From Collinsella sp. An7 (lineage in GTDB: Bacteria > Actinomycetota > Coriobacteriia > Coriobacteriales > Coriobacteriaceae), in NCBI RefSeq assembly GCF_002159335.1, contig NZ_NFHP01000004.1:1-64000 (forward strand): a DNA stretch of 64,000 nucleotides, written 5' to 3'. Positions 12,648-20,560 of this stretch are shown one piece after another; within the stretch, counting starts at the first letter, position 1, and every line of letters begins with the position of its first letter. A program made the translations under genes and the position numbers. The notes under the pieces were generated by a model. It had not been told where the DNA came from. It made no database searches and saw only the letters and a program-made list of their open reading frames with translations.

Positions 12648-14342
12648 ATGCTCGAGATTTCCAACCTGCGGATTGCGCTCGATGACGGCGTGGACGAGAA
12701 AAACTGTCTTGCGGCCGCTCGGCGTGTCGCCGCAAAGCTGCTCCGCTGCGCCCCTTCTGAGCTTTCGGACTTGGAGCTCCGTCGGCGTTCGATCGATGCG
12801 CGCAAGAAGCGCGACGTGCACCTGGTCTGTACGGTCCGAGCGGGGGTGGGCGGTCCGTCTCGCGAGCGGGAGCTCATCGAGCGTCTCGCCCCGCAGGCGC
12901 GCCGCAACGTGCGCTCGGTCGAACCCGAGCGGGTGGCGTTTCCGAGCCCCGTGCCCTCAAAACTCCCGCACCGCCCCGTGGTTGTGGGCGCGGGTTGCGC
13001 CGGCCTCTTTGCGGCGCTCGCCCTTGCCGAGGCCGGGCTCGAGCCGCTTCTCATCGAGCGCGGCGACAACGCCACGCGCCGCGCCGACGCCATCGACCGC
13101 TTTGAGCGCACGCGCGCGCTCGATCCCGAGAGCAACATCCAGTTTGGCTTGGGCGGAGCGGGGACGTTCTCGGACGGCAAGCTCACCACGGGCACCAAGA
13201 ATCCGGCGCACCGGCTCATCCTCGAGACCTTTGTGGCCGCAGGGGCGCCGCGCGCGATCCTTTGGGACGCCAAGCCGCATATCGGGTCGGATATCCTGCC
13301 GCGCGTGGTCACCTGGATTGTGGCGCGCATCCGCGAGCTGGGCGGCGAGGTGCGTTTTCGCACGAGGCTCGTCGACATCGAGCGCGATGGTGCAGGCGCC
13401 GTACGGGGGATAGAGATCGAGGCCACGGGGCCCGATGGCGAGCCGGCGCAGGACCAGGAGGGCTCCAGCGCAACAGCGGCACCGCGCGTCTCGCGCATCG
13501 CGTGCGAGCGGCTTGTCCTTGCCTGTGGGCACTCGGCACGCGATGTCTTTGAGCTGCTGGAACGGCGTGGGTTTGCCCTTGCCCGCAAGACCTTTGCCAT
13601 GGGAGTGCGCATCGAGCACCGGCAGGCAATGATCGACCGGGCGCAGTACGGCCCCGCAGCCGGCCACCCTGCGCTCGGCGCGGCGCCCTACAAGCTCGTG
13701 GCGCATCCGCGCGATGCCCGCGCGGTCTTTAGCTTCTGCATGTGCCCGGGCGGTACGGTTGTGGCGGCAACGTCGGAGGAGGGCTGCGTCGTCACCAACG
13801 GGGCGAGCGAGCACGTCCGGGCGGGTGAGAACGCCAACGCGGCGCTCCTCGTCAACGTGCTGCCGGACGACCTGCCCGGCACCTCGCCCCTGGCGGGCGT
13901 GGAGCTTCAGCGCCAATGCGAGCGCGCTGCCTTTGCGGCGGGCGGCGGCGACTACCGCGCTCCGGCGCAGCTGCTCGGCGACTTCCTTGCCGGCAGGCCG
14001 AGCACGGGGCCCGGTGCGGTGCGGCCGACCTACCCGCTTGGCGTAACGTGGACGGCGCTCGACGCTCTGCTGCCCTGTTATGTCACCGAGGGGCTCCTGG
14101 CCGGTATTCCGCTCATGGAGCGCCAGCTCAGGGGCTTTACGGTGCCCGACGCGGTGCTCACCGGCGTGGAGACCCGCTCAAGCTCGCCTGTGACCGTCCG
14201 CCGCAGCCGCGCATGCGAGGCCGAGGGCGCGCCCGGTGTCTTTCCCTGCGGCGAGGGCGCGGGCTATGCGGGCGGCATCATGAGCGCCGCCACCGACGGC
14301 ATCCGCTGCGCCGAGGCGCTGATCGCGAGCCTTGCGGACTAA
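12648..14342 (+). CDS. FAD-dependent dehydrogenase of the COG2509 type
   Basis: The protein has 564 aa. The N-terminal part of about 90 aa (LRIALDDG...LRRRSIDARKK) is the small domain typical of this uncharacterised family. The FAD-binding motif is VVVGAGCAGLFAALALAE, followed by the strongly conserved QFGLGGAGTFSDGKLTTG and the C-terminal GEGAGYAGGIMSAATDG. The substrate is unknown. ATG 12648 follows GGGAGGGCGAT; the open frame extends 267 nt further upstream, but that part has no family similarity. The 206-nt gap before it contains no convincing gene. Confidence 0.85.
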   Translation: MLEISNLRIALDDGVDEKNCLAAARRVAAKLLRCAPSELSDLELRRRSIDARKKRDVHLVCTVRAGVGGPSRERELIERLAPQARRNVRSVEPERVAFPSPVPSKLPHRPVVVGAGCAGLFAALALAEAGLEPLLIERGDNATRRADAIDRFERTRALDPESNIQFGLGGAGTFSDGKLTTGTKNPAHRLILETFVAAGAPRAILWDAKPHIGSDILPRVVTWIVARIRELGGEVRFRTRLVDIERDGAGAVRGIEIEATGPDGEPAQDQEGSSATAAPRVSRIACERLVLACGHSARDVFELLERRGFALARKTFAMGVRIEHRQAMIDRAQYGPAAGHPALGAAPYKLVAHPRDARAVFSFCMCPGGTVVAATSEEGCVVTNGASEHVRAGENANAALLVNVLPDDLPGTSPLAGVELQRQCERAAFAAGGGDYRAPAQLLGDFLAGRPSTGPGAVRPTYPLGVTWTALDALLPCYVTEGLLAGIPLMERQLRGFTVPDAVLTGVETRSSSPVTVRRSRACEAEGAPGVFPCGEGAGYAGGIMSAATDGIRCAEALIASLAD

Positions 14343-14360
14343 AGCATCGCCGCCATGTGT

Positions 14361-14410
14361 CAAAGAAACCTGTCCCCACGGTCACGTGACAATGGGGACA
14401 GGTTTCTTTG
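14361..14410. repeat. intergenic palindrome, repeat copy A
   Basis: A perfect 18-bp inverted repeat, CAAAGAAACCTGTCCCCA (14361-14378) / TGGGGACAGGTTTCTTTG (14393-14410), whose 14-nt loop itself contains the palindrome GTCACGTGAC (14381-14390). Its arm aligns with the TGGGGAC-GTGTTCC-TTTGAC core of the repeats at 34551, 41645, 53719 and 62404, so it is probably a diverged subfamily. There is no T-run. Confidence 0.85.
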
Positions 14411-14566
14411 TTACGCCGTGGGCGGTTGCCCGGGCGCGGTGAGCGGCAAGATGAGCGGCGCACCGCCCGCGGCGATGACGGCGTCGGCGTAGTTGGCTGC
14501 GAGGCGGATATCGCCCACGGCGGGCAGGTGCGTCGGCGCGATGCCGATGATGGGGCGCGTGCTCAT
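14411..14566 (-). pseudogene. truncated C26 peptidase / gamma-glutamyl-GABA hydrolase relic
   Basis: A 51-codon minus-strand frame, too short for usual ORF cut-offs, reads RPIIGIAPTHLP...ANYADAVIAAGGAPLILPL. This matches the N-terminus of class I amidotransferase-like gamma-glutamyl hydrolases (family pattern PIIGI..., Y..AV..AGG.P..LP), which are normally about 240 aa. It has a start codon with AGGAGA upstream. The frame ends at a TAA that abuts repeat copy A (14361-14410), and the catalytic Cys and His regions are missing. It is best read as a gene cut off at the repeat. Confidence 0.6.
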
Positions 14567-14687
14567 AAGGGGAGTCTCCTGGGTATGCTCGATGCTCGGC
14601 TACATGCGGGGCGTTCTACCGAGGTTCTTCGCCGGAGCACCCCCCGCTGTTCAGAAAACGCGGTGCCCGGCGTGGGGCCCCGCAGCG

Positions 14688-14719
14688 CGTCGGCGGGCAA
14701 CACACGCCGCCCGCCGACG
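14688..14719 (-). terminator. hairpin downstream of the siroheme reductase gene
   Basis: A perfect 11-bp stem CGTCGGCGGGC (14688-14698) / GCCCGCCGACG (14709-14719), 10-nt loop, 20 nt past the stop of the minus-strand gene. It lacks a T-run, so it may be a weak terminator or an RNA 3' end stabiliser. Confidence 0.45.
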
Positions 14720-14739
14720 TCAACCGGTCCAAAAGACGG

Positions 14740-17334
14740 CTAGCAGGTGGCGCCGCCCTTGACCTCCTTCTTGAGGATGGCCTCCTTATCGATGGGGGCC
14801 GTGAGGAGCTTCTCCTCCACGTAGTCAAAGCCGAGGCGCGCGATGGTGTCAGAGAAGCGCTCGCCGCTCAGCCCCTCGTCGCGGAAGAACAGGATGGCGC
14901 GCTCGACCACGTCCATGACCTCGTCCTCGTTGGTAAAGAGCTTGCCGAGCGGGATGCCGTGCGCCGTCTTCTTGCCCCAGCGCCCTCCGATGTAGACCTT
15001 GTAGCCCACCTGGTCCTCGGTCACCGCGCCAAAGGGGCAGGTGCCGATGCAGCGCCCGCAGCGATTGCAGACCTCCTCGTCGATGGCGATGCGGCCGTTC
15101 TCGGCAATGTGCGCGTCACCGAGCGGGCATGCCTCGACCACCTGGCAGACCTTGCAGCCGCGGCACTTGGCGGGGTCGATGGCGGGTACGCGCTGGCCCA
15201 CGATGCCAAGGTCGTTGAGGTCGGGCTTGACGCACATGTTGGGGCAGCCGCCCACGGCGATTTTGAATTTGTGCGGCAGCTCGACGCCGTGGTAGCCCAC
15301 GTAGAAGCGCTCGTGCAGCTTCTCGGAGAGAGCGAAGGTGTCGATGAGACCGTACTGGCAGGTCGTGCCCTTGCACGAGACTACGGGGCGCACCTTGGAG
15401 CCGGTGCCGCCCGCGTCGAGGCCCGCCTCCTGCAGATAGGCGATGCAGGGCTCGATCTGCCCGTAGTGCACGCCCTGGATCTCGAGCGTGAGGCGGGTCG
15501 TCATGGTCACCTCGCCCGAGCCGAACTTCTCGGCCGCCTCGGCAACCGTCTTCTGCTCGGCGGCGGTGAGCTTGCCGTTGCGGGTGATCACGCGCACGTT
15601 AAAGACGTCGTCGTAGCGCTTGTCCTGAAGGCATCCGAGGCCCTTCAGGCGCTTGATCTCGGCGGCGGGGAGCTTGTTGCCGGCCTTGCGCGGCACGTGC
15701 ACCTCGTTAAAGGTCATGCCGCCCTCGAGCACGCGCGTGGCGGTGTAGCCCGCGGCCTTGAGACGGTTCTGCGTAAAGTAGCCGCGCTTGCCCTTGGCGC
15801 ACACAAGCAGGAGCTTCTCGTCGCGTGCGTGCCCGGCGATGCCCTCCGGCCCCACTTGGGCGAGGTCCACCCACTCCGCGCCGGGGATGGTGGGCTCGGG
15901 CAGCACGTCGATCACGGTGTAGTCGCGCGCCTCACCCGCGGTGTATTGGGCGGGGGTGATGGTCTCGAGCTTGCCGTCGAGTTTGTTCTCGAGGATGTAG
16001 CAGGCCGTCACGAGTGGGTGGATGGCGGTGGAGAAGGGCGGCGCATAGGCAAAGTCCATGAGGTCAAGGTCGTCGACGGTGAGCTTCTGGTAGAGGGCCG
16101 CAACGGCGATATCGACCACCTTGTCGACTGCGCCCGCGCCAAAGACCTGCGCGCCGAGGAGCCGGCGCGTGGGGCGGTCGGCGATGAGCTTGAGGTAGAA
16201 GCTCGAGGCGCCGGGGTAGTAATGGGCCTTGTCGTCCACGATGCAGACGATGCTCTCGGGCTCAAAGCCGGCAGCGCGCGCCGCGGCCTCGGTCAGGCCG
16301 GTGCGCCCGCCGTTGAGGGAGGAGGTGAGCTTGACCACGCCGGTGCCGAGCACGCCGGGGTAGGGCGTCGGCGTGCCGGTAAGGGTCTTGGCGAGCGCGC
16401 GGGCGGCGATGTTGGCCGTCGAACCCATGGCGCTCCACTGGGGCGCCCCCGTGAGGGCGTTGCTCACCTCGGCGCAGTCGCCGGCGGCGTAGACGTCGGG
16501 CAGGTTGGTCGCGAGGTACTCGTCTACGAGGATGCAGCCCTTGAGTGTCTCGATGCCCGAGCCCTCGAGCCAGGCGGTGGCGGGGCGGATGCCGATGGCG
16601 AGCACCACGAGGTCGGCGGGGATGCTGCCGGTGGGCGTGGCGACGGCGCCGGCGCGGTCTGCGGCATCGCCCGTACCGGCGGTGATGCCCTCGAGCGGCG
16701 TGGAGAGGCGCACGCGCATCCCGGCGGCCTTGAGCTGACGGGTGGCCCAAGCGGCCATCTCGGGGTCAAAAACGTTGGGCATGATCTGGTCGGCCGCGTC
16801 GATCACGGTCACGTCGAGCCCGCGGGCGAGCAGGTTCTCGGCAACCTCGAGTCCGATAAAGCCGGCACCCACTACCACCGCGCGCCGGCAATCGCGGCGC
16901 TCGGCCCAGGCGCGGATGCCCTCGGCGTCGTCGGGCGTGCGCACGCAGAAGACGCCCTCGAGGTCGGTGCCGGGCACGGGCGGCACAAAGGGCGCGGCAC
17001 CCGTGGCAATCACGAGCTTGTCGTAGGACTCGGTGTCCGTCGTGCCGTCGGAGCGGCGGACAGAGACCGTGTGCGCCGCGGCGTCGAGTCCGGTGGCCTC
17101 CACACCCGTCTCCACATGGACGCCGGTCAGGCCCTCGTACTTCTCGGGCGTGTTGACGATGAGCTCGTCGCGCGACTCGATGCCCCCGCCGATGTAGTAG
17201 GGCAGGCCGCAGCCGGCATAGGAGATGTCGGCATCGCGCGTGATGACGCGCACCTCGGCCGTGCGGTCGCAGCGCTTGATCTTGGCTGCCGCCTTGGTGC
17301 CGGCGGCCACACCGCCCACGATGAGAAAGCGCAT
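14740..17334 (-). CDS. three-module siroheme reductase: CoA-disulfide-reductase-like flavoprotein + rhodanese-like + nitrite/sulfite reductase
   Basis: The protein has 864 aa. Residues 1-450 are a class III pyridine nucleotide-disulfide oxidoreductase (VGGVAAGTKAAAKIK FAD site; SYAGCGLPYYIGG with redox Cys42, as in CoA-disulfide reductases). About 455-540 is a rhodanese-like fold with a Cys in LLLVCAKGKRG. About 560-864 is a nitrite/sulfite reductase unit with siroheme/[4Fe-4S] ligands (CKGTTC and GGCPNMC) and two ferredoxin clusters (CRGCKVC..., CNRCGRCIGTCPFG). It probably passes NAD(P)H electrons through FAD and Fe-S to siroheme to reduce sulfite, nitrite or a sulfur species; the true substrate is not readable. 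The start follows AAGGGGAC. Siroheme synthesis genes lie 3 kb away in the opposite orientation. Confidence 0.88.
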   Translation of the reverse strand: MRFLIVGGVAAGTKAAAKIKRCDRTAEVRVITRDADISYAGCGLPYYIGGGIESRDELIVNTPEKYEGLTGVHVETGVEATGLDAAAHTVSVRRSDGTTDTESYDKLVIATGAAPFVPPVPGTDLEGVFCVRTPDDAEGIRAWAERRDCRRAVVVGAGFIGLEVAENLLARGLDVTVIDAADQIMPNVFDPEMAAWATRQLKAAGMRVRLSTPLEGITAGTGDAADRAGAVATPTGSIPADLVVLAIGIRPATAWLEGSGIETLKGCILVDEYLATNLPDVYAAGDCAEVSNALTGAPQWSAMGSTANIAARALAKTLTGTPTPYPGVLGTGVVKLTSSLNGGRTGLTEAAARAAGFEPESIVCIVDDKAHYYPGASSFYLKLIADRPTRRLLGAQVFGAGAVDKVVDIAVAALYQKLTVDDLDLMDFAYAPPFSTAIHPLVTACYILENKLDGKLETITPAQYTAGEARDYTVIDVLPEPTIPGAEWVDLAQVGPEGIAGHARDEKLLLVCAKGKRGYFTQNRLKAAGYTATRVLEGGMTFNEVHVPRKAGNKLPAAEIKRLKGLGCLQDKRYDDVFNVRVITRNGKLTAAEQKTVAEAAEKFGSGEVTMTTRLTLEIQGVHYGQIEPCIAYLQEAGLDAGGTGSKVRPVVSCKGTTCQYGLIDTFALSEKLHERFYVGYHGVELPHKFKIAVGGCPNMCVKPDLNDLGIVGQRVPAIDPAKCRGCKVCQVVEACPLGDAHIAENGRIAIDEEVCNRCGRCIGTCPFGAVTEDQVGYKVYIGGRWGKKTAHGIPLGKLFTNEDEVMDVVERAILFFRDEGLSGERFSDTIARLGFDYVEEKLLTAPIDKEAILKKEVKGGATC

Positions 17335-17571
17335 AGGTCCCCTTTCGCTTGGATGACACACTCCATCATAGGTCGTTTTGACGGCGGCGACACGGAGGTG
17401 GTGCGCGCCGCGGGCGAGCGGTCGGCGCGTTGGGGCTGGCGGGTGGGCTGGATCGTCTGCCGCCCGCGCCGGTTCCCTCGGGGCGTTGTTGGCCCATACG
17501 ACGTTGGCGTGGTTTTGCGCGGGCGCGCCTACTCCCGCTCTCGCGGGGACTGCGGTGTCCGCAGGGTGGGG

Positions 17572-17577
17572 TACCAT
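17572..17577 (+). promoter_or_regulatory. candidate -10 box before the FMN reductase
   Basis: TACCAT lies 42 nt before the start codon. The same hexamer lies 37 nt before the permease start (19036-19041). No clear -35 is seen. The rest of the 285-nt divergent gap holds nothing else recognisable. Confidence 0.3.
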
Positions 17578-17619
17578 GGAAAAAACGGGCGCGTTGCGCC
17601 TCAGACGAGAGGGGCCGAT

Positions 17620-18171
17620 ATGGCTAAGGTGCTCATCATCGCGGGATCGCTCCGCGAGAAGTCGTTCAACCGGCAGCTCGCTCGCGCGGCAGAGGCGCGC
17701 CTCGCCGGCCGCGCGGAGACCGAGATGCTCGAGTATGCAGATGTGCCATTCATGAATCAAGATGTGGAGTTTCCGCCGCCGGAGGCGGTCGAGCGCGTGC
17801 GCGCCGCCGTTCGTGCGGCCGATGCGCTCTGGATCTTTACGCCCGAGTACAACTACAGCTACCCCGGGGTGCTCAAGAACCTGCTCGATTGGCTGAGTCG
17901 CCCGGTCGTCCCCGGTGAGCGCGCCACGGCCGTCACGGCGGGCAAGCCCGTTGCCGTGAGCTCCTGCGCGGGTCGGTCCGCCGGTGCCGGGTCGCGCGCC
18001 AAGCTCACGGAGCTTTTGCGCGCCATGCAGGCGGTCCCGCTCGAGGAGCTACAAGTGGGCGTGAGCCTTGACGGCGCGGCGTTTGCGTCGGATGAGCTCC
18101 CCCTCACCGATGAGATACTCGCCGGGCTCGATGCGGAGGCGAGTGCGCTGCTCGCCGCGGTCGCGGCGTGA
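17620..18171 (+). CDS. NADPH-dependent FMN reductase family protein
   Basis: Flavodoxin-fold reductase of 183 aa, related to chromate/quinone reductases of the YieF/ArsH group. The FMN phosphate-binding loop is GSLREKSFNRQLA (8-20). The family signature TPEYNYSYPGVLKNLLDWLSRP lies at about 76-97. It would use NAD(P)H to reduce flavins, quinones or metals; the substrate is unknown. The start ATG follows GAGAGGGGCCGAT. It is divergent from the siroheme reductase and could share regulation with it (inference). Confidence 0.9.
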   Translation: MAKVLIIAGSLREKSFNRQLARAAEARLAGRAETEMLEYADVPFMNQDVEFPPPEAVERVRAAVRAADALWIFTPEYNYSYPGVLKNLLDWLSRPVVPGERATAVTAGKPVAVSSCAGRSAGAGSRAKLTELLRAMQAVPLEELQVGVSLDGAAFASDELPLTDEILAGLDAEASALLAAVAA

Positions 18172-18199
18172 CGCGGCACGGGGACGGTGCATTTGGGTG

Positions 18200-18230
18200 C
18201 ATTTGGGGACGGGGTCGTTTTGACCCATTG
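18200..18230. repeat. intergenic repeat copy B (diverged)
   Basis: ATTTGGGGACGGGG-TCGTTTTGACCCATTG follows the repeat core at 34551-34580, with GGGTCG in place of GTGTTC. It is preceded by a partial tandem copy (GGGGACGGTGCATTTGGG, 18180-18197). Next to it lies a hairpin CGGGGTAGT (18253-18261) / ACTGCCCCG (18271-18279), without a T-run. Confidence 0.65.
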
Positions 18231-18375
18231 CTGCTTGCGGGCGGCTCTCCCACGGGGTAGTTTGCGGAATACTGCCCCGGCCCGCGCCCGGCCTGCGCAA
18301 AAATGACCTGTAGATGGGGCGGTGCGCCGTGGCGCTGCCCGGAGGGCGGGCCGTTGACGGCGGAAAGGGGAGCGT

Positions 18376-18906
18376 ATGAGAGAACATATCGACGTCATCG
18401 AGCGGGCGGGCGCCATCTTGGGCGCGCTGACGCCCGGGGCGCTGGTTACGGTCAAGGCGAACGGGCGCGTGAACCCCATGACGATCGGCTGGGGCATGCT
18501 CGGCATCGAATGGCGCCGGCCGATCTTTATCGCCTACGTCCGCTGCGACCGCTACACGCACGAGCTGCTTGAGGATGCTGACTGCTTTACCGTGAACGTT
18601 CCCGTGCCGACGGGCGACGCCGAGGCGGACCGCCGCGCGCGCCATGCGCTCGGTTTCTGCGGTTCCCACAGCGGCCGCGACGGCGATAAGGTGGCCGAGC
18701 TCGGCCTCACGCTCGTCCCGGGAGAGGAGGTCGACGCCCCGGCCATCCGCGAGTTGCCGCTCACCCTCGAGTGCCGGATCATCTACCGGCATGACCAGGA
18801 CACCGCGCTCATGCCCGAGGAGCTCCGCGCGGGCACCTACGGCGACGCGCCCGTCTATCACACCGCCTACTACGGGGAGGTCGTGAGCGCCTACCTGCTG
18901 CGGTAA
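18376..18906 (+). CDS. flavin reductase-like (FMN-binding split-barrel) protein
   Basis: The protein has 176 aa and fits the flavin_reduct/DIM6-NTAB fold: the N-terminal strand-rich region GALVTVKANGRVNPMTIGW, then FIAYVRCDRYTHELLE and FTVNVP, then the C-terminal YHTAYYGEVVSAYLL. Family members bind FMN and often couple to monooxygenases or act as flavoredoxins in anaerobes. The exact partner is unknown, but the neighbouring FMN reductase is a plausible one. The ATG is preceded by GAAAGGGGAGCGT. Confidence 0.85.
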   Translation: MREHIDVIERAGAILGALTPGALVTVKANGRVNPMTIGWGMLGIEWRRPIFIAYVRCDRYTHELLEDADCFTVNVPVPTGDAEADRRARHALGFCGSHSGRDGDKVAELGLTLVPGEEVDAPAIRELPLTLECRIIYRHDQDTALMPEELRAGTYGDAPVYHTAYYGEVVSAYLLR

Positions 18907-19035
18907 GGGCGCTGATATTCGGTCGATGCGCGTTCGGGGGTGCCCGGCATCCCCGAACGATCGGTGCAAAGGGGCAGGGCTTTGCGCCGGGGAGGGCCAC
19001 GCCGCCCGAGTGCGCCGCCGCGCTGCCTCCTGTCG

Positions 19036-19041
19036 TACCAT
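19036..19041 (+). promoter_or_regulatory. candidate -10 box of the permease-siroheme gene group
   Basis: TACCAT lies 37 nt before the permease start codon, within a 172-nt intergenic region with no other signal. Confidence 0.3.
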
Positions 19042-19078
19042 AGGGCGATGCAACGGACGACATCGACGAGAGGGCGGC

Positions 19079-20557
19079 ATGGCTCAGGACGACAGCACAG
19101 ACAAGGGGCGCACCGCACGGCGGGCGGGCTCCACCGAGCTCAAGCGCAACGCCCTGGGCGCGCCGAGCCTCGTCTTCATCGTCATCGCTGCCATCGCCCC
19201 GCTGGCGGCGTGCGCGGCCAACATCCCCCTCATCATCGGGCATGGCAACGGTATCGCTGCGCCCCTCGATTTTGTGCTCATGGGGGTCGTGCTCGCGCTC
19301 TTCTCCTGCGGCTACACTGCCATGAGCGAGCACATGGTCAACGCCGGCGCCTTCTGGGCCTACGTCTCCGAGGGTCTCGGGCGCGTCGCGGGCGCGGCGG
19401 CGGGCTACCTCGCGCTCGTGTCGTACAACGTGCTCACCGTATGCACCTCCGCCATGGGAGGCTACATCGTCTCGCGCAACCTCGGCTTTGAGCTGGGGAT
19501 CGACCTGCCCTGGTGGGCGGTGTCCGCCGTGCTCTGGGTGGTCGTGTGGCTCCTCGGCGCCGCGGGGGTGGACGTGGGCGCGCGCTTTCTCGGGGTCTGC
19601 CTCGTCCTCGAGCTCGTCATCATCGTCGCGGCGGTGGGTGCGGTCGTGCTCGGTGAGGGGCTGGCGGCGTTTCTGGCGGCGTCGTTTGCGCCCGAGAGCT
19701 TCGTGCGCGGCTCGCCGGGGCTCGGGCTCGTCTTTGCCTTTGCGTGCTATCTGGGGTTTGAGGCCACGGCCGAGTACAGCGAGGAGGCGCGCGATGCCCG
19801 GCGCACCGTCCCGCGCGCGACCTTTGCCGCGCTGGCGCTCGTGGGCGCGCTTTTTGTAGCCGCGGCGTGGGCGATGCTCGCCGCGCTCGGGCCGGAGGCG
19901 GTGCGCCTCGCGCAGGGGGAGGATGCGGGGACGATCCTCTACCGCATCGTGGCGGCGCGCCTCGGCGCGGGCTTTGGTCACGTGTACAACTGGTTCTACA
20001 TGCTGAGCTCGATTGCGTGCTGGGTGAGCGCGCACAACGCCGCCACGCGCTACCTGTACGCCTTCGGGCGCGCGGGGCTGCTCCCGCGGGTGCTCGCCCG
20101 CACGCACCCGCGGCGTCGGAGCCCCTACGTCGCCGGCCTCGCGCAGGCGGCCTTCGGTGGCGGGGTGCTCGCGCTGGCCGCGGCGGCGGGGCTCTCGCCC
20201 TACGCGCAGATCGGGGCGACGGCTTCGGCGCTCGCCTGCGTGGGCGTGATGCTGCTCGAGCTGCTGGCGTCGGTCGCCGCCTTCTGCTATCTGCGGCGGC
20301 ATGCGGGCGAGCCGGGTTTTGAGTACGGGTTCTTGAGGGCTCGCGTTGCGCCGGTGCTCGCGGCGGTGGCGCTCGGCGCGGTGAGCGTACTCGTGATGGC
20401 GAACCTTTCCGCCCTGACCGAGCAGGAGTCGTTTGCGGTGAATCTGGTGCTCGGCTGCCTCATGCCGGCGGTGCTCGGCGCGGGCTGGCTGGTGGCGGCC
20501 CGCCGTGCGCGCCGGGGGACGCTCCCCGATCCCGCGGGCATCTCGGTGGAGGGCTGA
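19079..20557 (+). CDS. APC-superfamily amino acid/organocation permease
   Basis: The protein has 492 aa with about twelve membrane segments and a short hydrophilic, charged N-terminus. The first segment carries the APC-like region FIVIAAIAPLAACAANIP, and the second includes the glycine-rich loop and YTAMSEHMVNAGAFWAYVSEGLG, typical of the family. The conserved cytoplasmic segment YLGFEATAEYSEEARDARRTVPRAT lies near the middle. The substrate cannot be read from sequence. ATG 19079 follows GAGAGGGCGGC. The next gene begins 3 nt after its stop, so it is probably in one transcript with the siroheme branch, which is unexpected for an amino acid transporter. Confidence 0.88.
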   Translation: MAQDDSTDKGRTARRAGSTELKRNALGAPSLVFIVIAAIAPLAACAANIPLIIGHGNGIAAPLDFVLMGVVLALFSCGYTAMSEHMVNAGAFWAYVSEGLGRVAGAAAGYLALVSYNVLTVCTSAMGGYIVSRNLGFELGIDLPWWAVSAVLWVVVWLLGAAGVDVGARFLGVCLVLELVIIVAAVGAVVLGEGLAAFLAASFAPESFVRGSPGLGLVFAFACYLGFEATAEYSEEARDARRTVPRATFAALALVGALFVAAAWAMLAALGPEAVRLAQGEDAGTILYRIVAARLGAGFGHVYNWFYMLSSIACWVSAHNAATRYLYAFGRAGLLPRVLARTHPRRRSPYVAGLAQAAFGGGVLALAAAAGLSPYAQIGATASALACVGVMLLELLASVAAFCYLRRHAGEPGFEYGFLRARVAPVLAAVALGAVSVLVMANLSALTEQESFAVNLVLGCLMPAVLGAGWLVAARRARRGTLPDPAGISVEG

Positions 20558-20560
20558 GGC

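Noticed and set aside
14959-18171. 1,070-codon plus-strand open frame across the siroheme reductase
   Set aside because: It is antisense to a gene with clear domains; its own sequence is low-complexity Ala/Gly/Val/Leu typical of GC-rich shadow frames. Only its last part (from 17620) is the real FMN reductase.
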